From positions 94,501-158,500 of the forward strand of contig JAWDGP010006221.1 in NCBI GenBank assembly GCA_033675545.1: DNA of 64,000 nucleotides, written 5' to 3'. How positions within the stretch are numbered: position 1 is the stretch's first letter; each line of letters begins with the position of its first letter. The position numbers were made by a program, and so were the translations under genes. Source of the stretch: Elysia crispata (Eukaryota > Mollusca > Gastropoda > Plakobranchidae). The notes under the pieces are model-generated. The model saw nothing but the letters and a program-made list of their open reading frames with translations, made no database searches and was not told where the DNA came from. This document shows, piece by piece, positions 24,301-34,299 of this stretch.

Positions 24301-25845
24301 ACTTGTAATTTTCAATATACTGTTAGAGATAAATGCTTCTTCAAATTTTGAATCTCCAGTGCAACATATACCCATGCTGTTTGTTTTCTTTAATCCTAAA
24401 CTTTAACTAGATCTGGAGTCTAGATCCTGATTTATATAACAAGAATCCAGAAGACATCTGGAGATTTGGATGCCATGTTTTCATCTCAGTCTCATTCTTA
24501 GTGACTGACTTGAAGAAAAGATAGCCCTTGCACAAACTAGTAACTGACTATCAGATCTAACTACTTTGCAATTGAATTAAAAAGTAAAAATAAACTGAAA
24601 CTCTGAATCCTCAATTCTCGTATACAGCCCTATAATCAAACCTGACTGGAGGATTGACAAGATGGCGGCCAAAACGGAAGTAGAGCTGATAAAAAAGTAA
24701 AACTAGATGGTGGCCAAAACAGAGGTAGAGCTGATAATAAAGACAAACTATTGTTACTGCAAATGTAAAAGGAGCAACAAAATCGCTGAACATAGTGCTT
24801 GATTTATATGATTTACTGCCTTTGGTTCGATTTTTACAACCTTGGGTGCAAATTTACAATCATTTACGACCTTGCTGGACAACCTGTTCATCTTAGTTAA
24901 TAGAGAAACTGATGGCCTATCACCTCAAGCCAACGGTTTTGACCAATTCTTTTATCTCACCATTAAGCATGTGATCATAGACTTGGCATCCCCAGCCACT
25001 TATGTAGACTTGAGGCATTAAATTAGCAAAGCTCAAGTTTATGGTTAAGAAAGGTGAGGACAGAAAAAAGAACTTACACCAGGCAGCATAAATCTGTGAG
25101 CTGATCTATGAACTCAAACAGCTGAGAAATGTCATATGTGATGGATGGATCATGGGGGTGCAAGCGCTTCAGGTGCTCTTCAAAGATTTTACAAATTCCT
25201 GTATGAAGAAAAATAAATGATTTTGATAACAAATCCTATGAAGAAAAAAAATCTAATAAGTAATGGCATGAAATAATGTAAGAAAACTGATCCCCATACA
25301 ATAACTTAGAAGTTAGAAAGATAACATTCACCACAATTTAAAATACTTGATCAAATACAATCAAATATTGTCAAATTTAATAGAAGTAAATTAGTTTAGC
25401 CTCAAATGTATAAAAAATGATTTAAAACTAAAAATGAAAACTTGAGTCTAGTCATATCTTTAAACAGTGGCACTTCCGATTGGGTATGTTGGTTTAGTAT
25501 ATGAAATAGAATATATAACGGCATAAATTTTGTATTAATAATTCATTGTTGGAAAATGTTTTAAATTTCTTTCATCTTTATTACTCATACAAAAGCCAAG
25601 CCCTCTTTATTATGATAGGTACCATACAGTTCTGTCTGTACCTTTTAAATATGATTTGGAAACTCAAAAATAGAAAGATAATACCCAAAATTAGAAGACT
25701 TTGTTCTTAAAATTCTAGTTGTAGCCTGCGTACATAGCACTTAATACTGTGTCTAACCTTCCAAACATTCATTGACAGACTCATAATCTGAATACGTCCG
25801 TGTCTCTGGCCTCTGGTTGGGTTGAACTAAAAGAATAGTATGTGA
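21355..25845 (-). CDS. ERH: Enhancer of rudimentary homolog (ERH)
   Basis: ERH is a small dimeric nuclear protein that partners RNA-processing and RNA-decay factors in animals. Minus-strand exons are 25758-25845, 25078-25198 and 21355-21448, joining with phases 1 and 2. They encode [20 protein letters not shown] to LRKQAGK and stop, 100 residues plus the initiator Met from an upstream exon, against 104 in human. The core [20 protein letters not shown] and [10 protein letters not shown] is nearly invariant across animals. Compared with the human protein, the C terminus lacks one short QAQ insert. The first visible exon begins exactly at Ser2 after TTTTCCAG, so the ATG lies on its own tiny exon upstream, as in vertebrate ERH; I could not place it. 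The 3.6-kb last intron is packed with repeats. Confidence 0.95.
22370..22520 (+). mobile_element. Small LINE C-terminal scrap
   Basis: Plus-strand pieces [18 protein letters not shown], a stop, then ERQR and [15 protein letters not shown] resemble the [13 protein letters not shown] block near the end of LINE polyproteins of the same kind as at 24041-24230. It directly precedes the GAA array. It is inactive. Confidence 0.5.
22587..22749. repeat. (GAA)54 trinucleotide repeat in ERH intron
   Basis: About 163 bases of uninterrupted GAA on the plus strand, which is TTC in the sense direction of ERH. Homopurine-homopyrimidine tracts of this size can form triplex DNA. Apparent poly-Glu, poly-Lys and poly-Ser reading frames over it are artefacts of the repeat. 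Confidence 0.98.
23030..24240. mobile_element. LINE insertion with 5' inversion (twin-priming structure)
   Basis: The left part (about 23030-23800) encodes LINE reverse transcriptase on the minus strand. It has an [22 protein letters not shown] block after frameshift allowance, the YADDTV catalytic motif near 23390, and FKYF near 23180. The right part (about 23820-24235) encodes the following C-terminal region on the plus strand, from [12 protein letters not shown] through KRQA/NAR-like residues and [12 protein letters not shown] to ARDQDAW. Both parts meet at the same LINE position: AAATAAATACATCT occurs at the left edge (reverse complement, near 23050) and at the start of the right part (near 23825). 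This is the layout left by twin priming during LINE insertion. Stops and frameshifts show it is inactive. It lies in the last ERH intron. Confidence 0.7.
24659..24749 (+). repeat. 45-bp tandem duplication with YY1- and ETS-like sites
   Basis: Two adjacent units. The first reads AAGATGGCGGCC then AAAACGGAAGTAGAGCTGAT; the second has AGATGGTGGCC then AAAACAGAGGTAGAGCTGAT. Unit 1 has an intact YY1 core (AAGATGGCGGC) and an ETS-like ACGGAAGT; unit 2 has both mutated. It lies in the last ERH intron. A promoter role is possible but unproven. Confidence 0.55.
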
Positions 25846-26308
25846 CTGGAAAAGAGTATGGGGAAAAAAGCTTTGTCAGAAAAAAAAACAACAAAGAATA
25901 TAAATTGCTCAATACATAGTTTCACCCACAAACACATGTTACAACTCTTGGAACACTTAGAAATAAAGCTTTATAGTTCCAGGATAAATAAAAGTGCAAG
26001 GGTAACCAAGTTATAAGAAATGTAAAATAATATATATATATAAAAGTCACTAACTTGAAAAGTTGAACTTAAGGAATAAGAACTCAGTAAAAAAAAATTG
26101 TACTAAACAATAATGTAGAAAAATGGTTCGTCTTTCCTTTTGGCTACTTCAGTACGGAAATGAAAAACTAGGCAAATAATAAAAGTTGTACATCAAGTAG
26201 CCTGGACACAAACTCGACATGCAGGTGATTCATCATTAAATTAATATAATATAATTATAATAACTTTTTAACAGGCTAATCATTAATATTTCATCAAGTA
26301 GTGACATA

Positions 26309-26774
26309 CAGTGGAACTCAGGAATAATAACAACTATTAATCTTCTCAAAATTAAGAATTTATTGTGATGACTGGGAGATTTTCTAAACCTTTGCTGCGA
26401 GTGAGATGCATAGGTGTTGCGTACAACGTGCAGCTCACTAGACCACACGCTGTGCTCTGGTGATACTGATTACTATGCCTAGACTATGCTTTAACAGGAG
26501 GGAACTGTGTGGAGAAAAGGCAAGAAAGCCAGCACTGCTTGTTTGTTTGTACCATAGCAATGCAGGCAAGACAAAATGAAAATTTTGGTGCTTACTTTCC
26601 TTTAAGTACCCTCAGATCTAGTTGTCATTATTACATGGGAGAAGCAGTATTAATACTGGTTATTGCAGAAATAAGTTGAATGACTTGAATAAAAGAAAAA
26701 TTGGGGATTTTCAGATCTATCGTTATAGTACTGGTTGTCGCTATTTGTGGTGTTCTTGAATAAGGGTTCCACTG
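26309..26774. mobile_element. Pogo-like MITE, copy B
   Basis: A 466-bp copy of the element at 4585-5108, flanked by TA (26307-26308 and 26775-26776). Ends are CAGTGGAACTCAGGAATAA and, reverse complemented, CAGTGGAACCCTTATTC. This copy keeps better terminal repeats than copy A. It lies upstream of ERH exon 2, where the unplaced first ERH intron should be. Confidence 0.75.
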
Positions 26775-28251
26775 TATTTGAAGTAGGGACTCTTTTCGGT
26801 TTCAGCACAGTAAAGAAAAACTTCCTGGTGCTTGTTGGTGTAAAGGTAATTCACCAAAATTGCATTAGAAAATATCCCGTTATAGATGTAAGTCCGTTGT
26901 GTCTATTAGTTTAAAAATAAAAGTATTTCGAACTAGACGCATTGGGCTTAGTACAAAATAATGTGTTTGTCGAGACCCAAAGAAAGTTATCGATAATAGG
27001 GGTTACAGAAAAAAGCTATGGATCTAGATCTATGTCCAACGTTGATTTTAGCAGAAATACCATTTTCAAGGACGCAGTTGTTCAATATAAGATCAATATG
27101 CTGCTCCCTTATCTATCTTAGGTTTAGTAAATTATTTTTGGTTGGAGTCAGCTCTGCCTCTGTCGTTTTCACGAGATGTCGGAAAGCCTTGGTAATCTAA
27201 GCCTAAGCTATGCTTCAGTTTTTCGTTTTCCTTTCTAAGTCTTCTCAGAATAGCCTAGCTATTCAGAGGGTCAGTGCTATTGAAAATCCGGTTGTGGAAA
27301 ACGTCTAGTGGAACCGGTTTCCAATTAGGAGCAGATTTCACAAACTCAAGAAATTTTTTTATATATATATCTAATTCTAATTCACAATGGAATAAAGAAG
27401 TAAGTTATATTGAGAAGGTTTTAGCTAAATATGTAAGGAAAAAACAATTTATCTCTTTTAGCACCTGGTTTCAAAAAGACCCTCAAAGTAAATGGCCATC
27501 AACTGCAGATTTAGATATATTGTCTGACGTTCAAGGAGCCTCTTTCAGGGTCTCTCAAAATATATGAGAGGGGCTTATTATTGCTAATAAACGTTTATAA
27601 AATAAATATAAGGATTCAATATACTAGCGAATTAACTGTCGAATGGTCAATCGTAGTTAATAGTATATTAACTTCACTTAAAATTAGTGTTTTTGTGCTT
27701 CTAAAACTTAAACTTTCTTGGCAATGGACTTTACTTTTGATAACGGAAAATACTCAACTTCGGACAGTTTTGTGCAAACAAACATTAGAGACGGCAGAGA
27801 AGGCCTCGATATTTACCTCTATCCAAGTCCCGTAGCGCGCAGACCTATCCACCCAACATAAAATTAAATTAAGAGTTACATTATAAATATGATGTATATC
27901 ATTCTACAACCAAAGCAAAATAAAACAAAACAAAACAGAAAAAAAAAAAAAAACCATAATGTGCTCAAATACGCATAATTTTGAAAGATACATTTATTAA
28001 AAAATATATATATATATATCGAAATTAGTTCTGAAAAAGAATTTTGAGATAGTCAACAATATTTCATTGATGTAAAAAATTTACTGAAAAATATTCGAGA
28101 ATTGTGAAAATTTTCTAACACGATAAGTGGGAAAATGTGAAAGGGGGAAAAGATATACAAACCAACAACTGATTTTAAAATATGTCATGCACTAGATATA
28201 GAAGAAATGAAAGCAAGAAAAACTATAAATTAATGAAGAATTCATGTCGAT

Positions 28252-28317
<66 letters not shown>

Positions 28318-28391
28318 TTGTCCTCCGCTTGAAACACCAGTGTCGAATGAAGAGAATTTAAGGTAAGATCTTCTATCTATCTATCTATCTA
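28252..28391. repeat. CA/TA dinucleotide and TATC tetranucleotide repeats
   Basis: A short CA run passes into about 48 bases of TA (28269-28316), followed after 50 bases by TATC repeats (28371-28391). Simple sequence, AT-rich, able to cruciform. Confidence 0.9.
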
Positions 28392-30128
28392 TATATATAT
28401 AAATATATATATATAAATAAAATATATAACAAGCACTATAAAACGGAGCAGAAATCGCAACTATAACAGTAAATCAAATCTAGGCGCTTTTCTTCATGTT
28501 TGTGATGCATCTCTAGCTCTACCGAGATCATAATTTTGGGGAGCTGATGTGATCCCTTACAGATAAATTGAAGAGCGCAACCTCGTGTGGTGAAAGAGCG
28601 TTGTCCATAGAAAACAAAAATCAAAGTTGGATGCCTTCTTCTCAAGCAACCTTAATTAATTCTTCTCTTCACTGAGGCCCATAACTAGTTTTGATTTCTT
28701 CTATTGAAGATGTTATCTTCTCTATGTAAATACTCATAGGGTAGATTTACATGAATTTATTCTAAGATTTTTAACAATGCGCTTATCCATGAACTTAAGT
28801 TTAATTCAAAACAAAACTGCAACCATTTGAGGATGGACTTTTTTAGATGCCAAAGCTCCTGAGTAAAAAATGTGTGTTAACTTAATTTTGATTTTAAATA
28901 GAGATTGATTTCGTGTTCATAAATTAACTGAAAACAAAAATTGTGATTTTTATTACGAGCCTTTGAAATATCATTGCTGTCTGTTCAAAATGTGTGCAGA
29001 CTCTTAAAGCTGAGATGAGAATTATCGAATATGATTTTGGTACAGAAAAGTTTCTGGGTATAGGCCTATAATGAAGTGGTGGTACACGGGCTGATTGCTT
29101 GAGAAAACGCCCATCATTTTTCAGACTCTTTACTTACTAAATGCAAGGTGATTAATCAAGAAATGAAGTTATCTTTTTTATACACAATAAAATAATTCCT
29201 TTGTAAACATTTCGTGTTCGATTTAGATTCAAAGCACAGGTCTATTGCAAGAATTTTCAGGAGCATTTCATAATCTAATATCATAATTTTTCTTCAGTTT
29301 TTAGCGACCACATTGGAGACTGGTATGTATTGGCAAATCAAAATTCAGTAATCTTCGTCCTTGTACATGGTGTGGTTTTGGAAGAGGTAACGTAGAAAAG
29401 AAATCAAAGTTGCCTAATAGATGGCTTACTTTTACGCCTTCTCCAAGAACAGAATCTCTTCGCATTCCATGGGCCATAGATAATATCGACAGCGAAAAGA
29501 TCAGGGATGGTAAAAGAATGTAAGTTAGGAAAGAAAGAGATTACAACTATTTACCCCTTAGTATTAGGATAAGAACATATTACCTTATCGTTTAATTACT
29601 TCCATGGGATCATCAGTAATATTGATGATGTAAAATAATCTCGTATTAATTGCAAAACTAGAAGGGGTATATTCAGTGCAAAGCTGAAGAAAAGAAGCGC
29701 CCCTCCCCCTACCAACTCCCCGTCCTTACAAAAAATCTGAGCATAATGATCGTAATCTAAAAATCATTCAACCATGTAAACAGTACAGGAATGTAGAAAA
29801 GTGTTAACGGATGAATATAACTATACAATGTTTGCGATACGCGAATAATAAAGAATTGATTATCTGAGAATCAAATCGAAAATGAGCTCGTTTTCAACAC
29901 TCACAGGGAATTAAGTTGACTTATTTTCCAACGTTATAATTACTTGAAATAATTTCACATCTTTTTTTTAAAATTGCTTTCTTTTTCTTCATAAAATGTC
30001 TGGAATTTCCAAATAGTAGTCTTGATTTCGTATACATCATGTTTTATTGTTCTTCGATATTTTGCCACAGCAATCGCCATCCTTTTCTTTCCCTTTCCTC
30101 CTCCTCCTCCGCCTCATTTTAATCCTTA

Positions 30129-30153
30129 CAACAACAACAACAACAACAACAAT

Positions 30154-30239
<86 letters not shown>

Positions 30240-30284
30240 TTATTATTATCACCATCAACATTAATCATCATCATCATCATCATC
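30129..30284. repeat. CAA, TTA and ATC trinucleotide repeats
   Basis: CAA repeats (30129-30151) are followed by about 93 bases of TTA (30155-30247) and a short ATC run (30264-30284). Open frames over this are repeat artefacts. Confidence 0.95.
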
Positions 30285-31289
30285 ACTACTATCTTGATAT
30301 ATGCATTGACAGGAACAGCTTGGCCAAATGAGTGACGAAAATAGAAACAACAAAATTATGCGTATGATTTTCTTATTTTATATATATATAAACTATTTAT
30401 TTTATCTATAAATCTTTTTAAGGCTAATTATCACGTACGTGCAAATAAATGAGCAGATTATAACTTCTAAAAAAACGGTGCACAGCTTTCTTTTTATAAA
30501 GATATAGCCGTATAATAAGCTTTTAGAATGATCTTAAATATGAATAAAAAAAAATTAAAGAAATTTAAAAAATAGTTTATAAAAATCGATGTTTTTCCAA
30601 TTATCCAACATTTAGATCTTTATACATACAACACTATTGTATCTTAGAAAATGTAATACAAAAGAATTTTCAGTATTATGTAATCAATAAATTCCGACGC
30701 ATACTTTCATAACGTCACGTTGCTATCTCACAGATAGACCAAAATAACACCGACCCACCATAAGGATCTTTGAATAATTCTCCATCTATCTGTTCTATAA
30801 CAATAAAAATCGGCTGAGCCAAATTTATTTAATTTTAATTTCTGCAAATTAGTCTATCTAAATGCCTAAGATAGAGCATTTTGGTTTCAATGGTCGATTT
30901 CGTCTATATCAGATATATGCCGAAAGTGAGACCAAAACGAGAATTAAACATTTTGGTTTATCGCTCATAGACTCAAAGCGCGCATAACTTCCGTCTACAA
31001 TCGAACTTCGGAACCGGTGGTGGAATCCCTATCCCTTTTTTTTCTGTGTCTACTTTGACAGCCTTCGGGAGATTACTTTGTTTTCATAATCCTCTCAAAA
31101 TATTTAGTCCGTTCAATTCATCTAGCATTGACAACTATCCTTTTTCTAGATTATAGATCTATATCTATCAAAATTTAGAGGGTTAGGGTACACATGCTCA
31201 TCAGCCTTTTGCTTGAAAGTTGAAGTCTTGAACAAGAGGCTATCACAAGATCACACCTGAGCAGCGATTTGAAACTTCTGAAAAGTTTG

Positions 31290-32781
31290 GAAAATGGACA
31301 CATGGACTTTATACTAAAATGCTTACTAAAGTAGTCCAAACCAGCCACAAGGCAAAAGAAGGGAAGTCGAGGAGGAGCCAGAGTTTGTTATATTACCTTG
31401 AGTGCGGGGATGAAAGAGTTCAAGTTTGCAGAACAATGTTTTCGGCAATAAAAAGGATGAAAGAGAGAAAAAAATCAGTGACTGGGTCTCAGAAAGAGAA
31501 TGCGAGCAACTATCCCAAAGCAAGACACCGCTAGGTGGAATACGCAAACCAGTATCTGAGGAGGATACAGAATTTCTAAAAACCTGGTTGCTACCAATCC
31601 CAACCACCCCATCGCACCACTGCAGGAAGCAACCATCGTATGCTGGGAAAAGTTTTATAACTTCAGAGAGGACTCTCAGCCAGCTTCACAAAAACTATAG
31701 GCCTACAAAAAGCTGCATTGAGAGTGGAAGGAGGGATTTTGGCACTAAAATCTTTAACAGCACCTTTTACGACCTAAAAATGTCCTTTTTTTATTCACAG
31801 AAAGGATCAGTGCTACGTATGTGTTGCAGCAAAAATGGGAAGTACCGTAATGAAATTGCTGTGCTCATGAAACATCTGCAAAACAAATCTATGTCTCAAC
31901 AGGCGGAAGCTGAGGATAAGAGCGAATCAGATGATGCATCTTCAGTCTGGACGATGGATCTACTAAGTGTCCTCCTGTGCCCTCAAGCCAGTGCACTCTA
32001 TTATGAGACAAAACTCGTGTCATTTATACCATGGCGTATTATAATTTGATATCAAAAGAGGTCTTTTGTTACCTGTTTGATGAGACTAACGGGGACATAG
32101 ACATGTCAAGCTAGATTTTTTTTTTTTTTTTTTTTAATTTTCAACATTTTAGCTGTTACCTTATCAATAACCCAAGGGTCAAAACCCTTACAATCTGGAG
32201 TGATGGCTATGGTTACCAGAACAAATGCTCAGCATTCACTGTGATTAATCATAATGCTTCATGCAGCTGTCTGTTGAACAGGATAATACTGTAGAGGAAA
32301 AATCCTTGGTCCCCGGTCACACTCAAACGGGGTGCGACAGTATGCACAACACAATTTAAAGGAAGCTCAATCGAGACATCTTTACACAAAGGGGTTATGC
32401 TCTACTGACCGAAACAGCCAGACAAACTCCAGCCCCATACCATGTGAGAGAAGTGGTCTACTCGGATGCCAAGAAGATGTCCTCTGATTATGTGAAGTCA
32501 ATACGACCTGGCAAGTATGCTCGTGATGCAACTATTTATGATGTCTGCTCATATAAATCAAGCACCAGCAGTCTCGGTATGCTTATTATTGAATTCAAAG
32601 TGAATTTGAAGGAAGAATGGAGGGAGCTGTCAGATAGGATTGGTCTAGGCAGTAAAGAGTGGGTACCTCTGTTTAAACAACGGTTCCCTCTGACTGCAAT
32701 AAAATACAATGATCTGCAGTCAATGAAGCCAGTCATGTCTGCTAGTATACACCCCCTTTTTGATAACCTGCCAACTGAGTG
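31290..32781 (+). pseudogene. Broken multicopy transposase-like gene
   Basis: Plus-strand pieces follow the order of a large family of uncharacterised, multicopy invertebrate proteins thought to be transposon-derived. In order: SLLYYLECGDERVQVCRTMF (31383-31440), PTTPSHHCRKQ (near 31600) with LSQLHKNYRP, VWTMDLLSVLLCPQASALYY (31940-32010), a frameshift, LAYYNLISKEVFCYLFDET, TLTIWSDGYGYQNKCSAF (32185-32240), and a final open piece at 32444-32781 with SIRPGKYARDATIYD and a DLQSMKPV tail. SDGYGYQN is the usual SDGCxxQN block with a putative catalytic Asp. At least three frame changes show it is inactive. It lacks introns, which suits a mobile origin. The assignment rests on memory of the family motifs. 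Confidence 0.65.
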
Positions 32782-32939
32782 AATTACGAATTCCCAAGTT
32801 TCTCACTCCTCTTTTATGTTTTTGCCTTACTATTTTTTTTAAGCTTTTTCTTTACCCATGAAATTTCACTAAAGTTGAAATTTTGTTTGATGAAAGATAT
32901 TTTTATTTACTTAAACTTTGTCTTCAGTATCAATATGTC

Positions 32940-33260
32940 GATGGTTTGTGTTTTACTCACTCGTTCCTTGACTTTGAACATGAAAGGCAAGGCGTCTGCC
33001 TAGGAATAGGATGAGAGAGGGTCCCAGTTCGAGTCCCAACTGCGGCATGCAATTTTTCGGTTAAAAATTTGTCCAATCACGCAAAGCTTGCAAGGAGCTG
33101 TCCCTGACTTCTTTGGGTGGAAAAGTCGATGTCTAGTCTTCTCAGATGTGACGATAAAATAGAGGATCCGTGTGCACGTTGCGGACACTAGAGATCCCGT
33201 GGTAGTTGGAAATCACTGAAAGAGTAAGCCTACCAAGGCCGCTGTCCGGGCAAAATTCAA
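32940..33260 (+). mobile_element. tRNA-derived SINE candidate
   Basis: The segment around 33030 contains AGTTCGAGTCCCAAC, a close match to a polymerase III B box (GGTTCGANTCC). Upstream, GGCAAGGCGTCTGCCT may be a mutated anticodon-arm region. The next 200 bases (GCAAAGCTTGCAAGGAGCTG and onward) are more GC-rich than the surroundings, as in SINE bodies. No clear A box or poly-A tail was found, so this is tentative. Confidence 0.4.
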
Positions 33261-34250
33261 AATTAACTCTAAATAATTATGAGTACTCACAAAGACGGCA
33301 TGTGTACCAGACTGGTTGAGGAAGCCTGATAAATTGTTAAATGGTCACTAAACAAAATCCATTGAATAGCTGATGAACGAAATAGTAACGATGAGATACC
33401 CTTGAACTTAAGCAAAGTAACACAGAAGAAGAAGAAAAGGAAGAGTTTTGCTGTTGTCCTTCATCCTATAATTAAATATAACAAAATCAAGCATCAGCAG
33501 ACCATCAAAAGCCAAAGAATAATAATGACCCATAATGAAGGAGATGTAACAAATAGTCTATCTGGTGAGAAAATGATGCAGACTAATCTATCTCAGTTGG
33601 TAAAATGGTCTATCTTATAAACTAATGTTTGCAAAATGGTTCATCTTAATTCGTCAAAATAGTTTTTCTCAAGACACACACTGCATTTTTGTCTATCTTA
33701 CTAATACCTCATAATACCAAACAAATATGTAGAAATTATACACATCTTGAATGCACACTTCATTTTAAACGCATTACCACAACAATCGCCTACATTCAAA
33801 AAAAACCCAGACAATTTTAAACATATTTTTTTTTCGTTTTTCTAAAAATTCATGATTTTGAGACAGGCCATTATGTCAGCAACGTGACGATAAACAGATA
33901 TATAAGATCTATGCAATGATGGAGCTGCTGTTATTGATAACCCTGAAGTAGGGTTTGATTTAACAATTTAAAAACGAAACAAAAAAAAAACAAAAAAAAA
34001 AATATTAGCAAAGTTATTTCATACGATTATTTCCAAAACTAGGTTGAAAATAACCATTGTCTACACTTAACCGTGACAACGCAATTGAACACATCACAAC
34101 AGATGATCCATCTGCCAATCTCCTGCCTGGTGTAGGCAAAGGACTAAGTAATTATATATCTAGAATAAATAATTGGTCTAGATAGTTGTCTAGAGTCGAC
34201 CTAGATCTAGATAGAAGAATCTAGAAATCGATTTAGATCTAGACTCTTTT
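33260..34250. other. Region upstream of ADPGK
   Basis: AT-rich sequence with no gene. The final 110 bases (34140-34250) hold clustered TCTAGA/AGATCT words. No TATA box or CpG-rich promoter is obvious; the promoter should be near here. Confidence 0.4.
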
Positions 34251-34299
34251 TTGGTCCCTCCAGCTCAAAGAAAATCAACTTCTATTCAAAGCCCAGTAA

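Larger units (their letters stand above)
26776..31280. other. Intergenic or first-intron region of ERH; no firm gene
   Basis: About 4.5 kb with no recognisable protein. It should hold the ERH promoter and initiator exon, or part of the first intron. Short open frames at 27274-27567 and 29336-29522 lack family motifs. Microsatellites are listed separately. Confidence 0.45.

Noticed and set aside
27274..27567. 97-residue plus-strand frame
   Set aside because: No recognisable motif, and base composition is like the surrounding intergenic DNA.
29336..29522. Plus-strand stretch with a CTWCGFGRG motif, possibly zinc-binding
   Set aside because: Only two cysteines, no second half of a zinc finger and no flanking exon. 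Could be an old transposon scrap, but not supportable.
30740..30765. Minus-strand ATG before GTGGGT as the ERH initiator exon
   Set aside because: Donor and context are only fair, and several other ATG-GT sites occur in the region; no way to choose.
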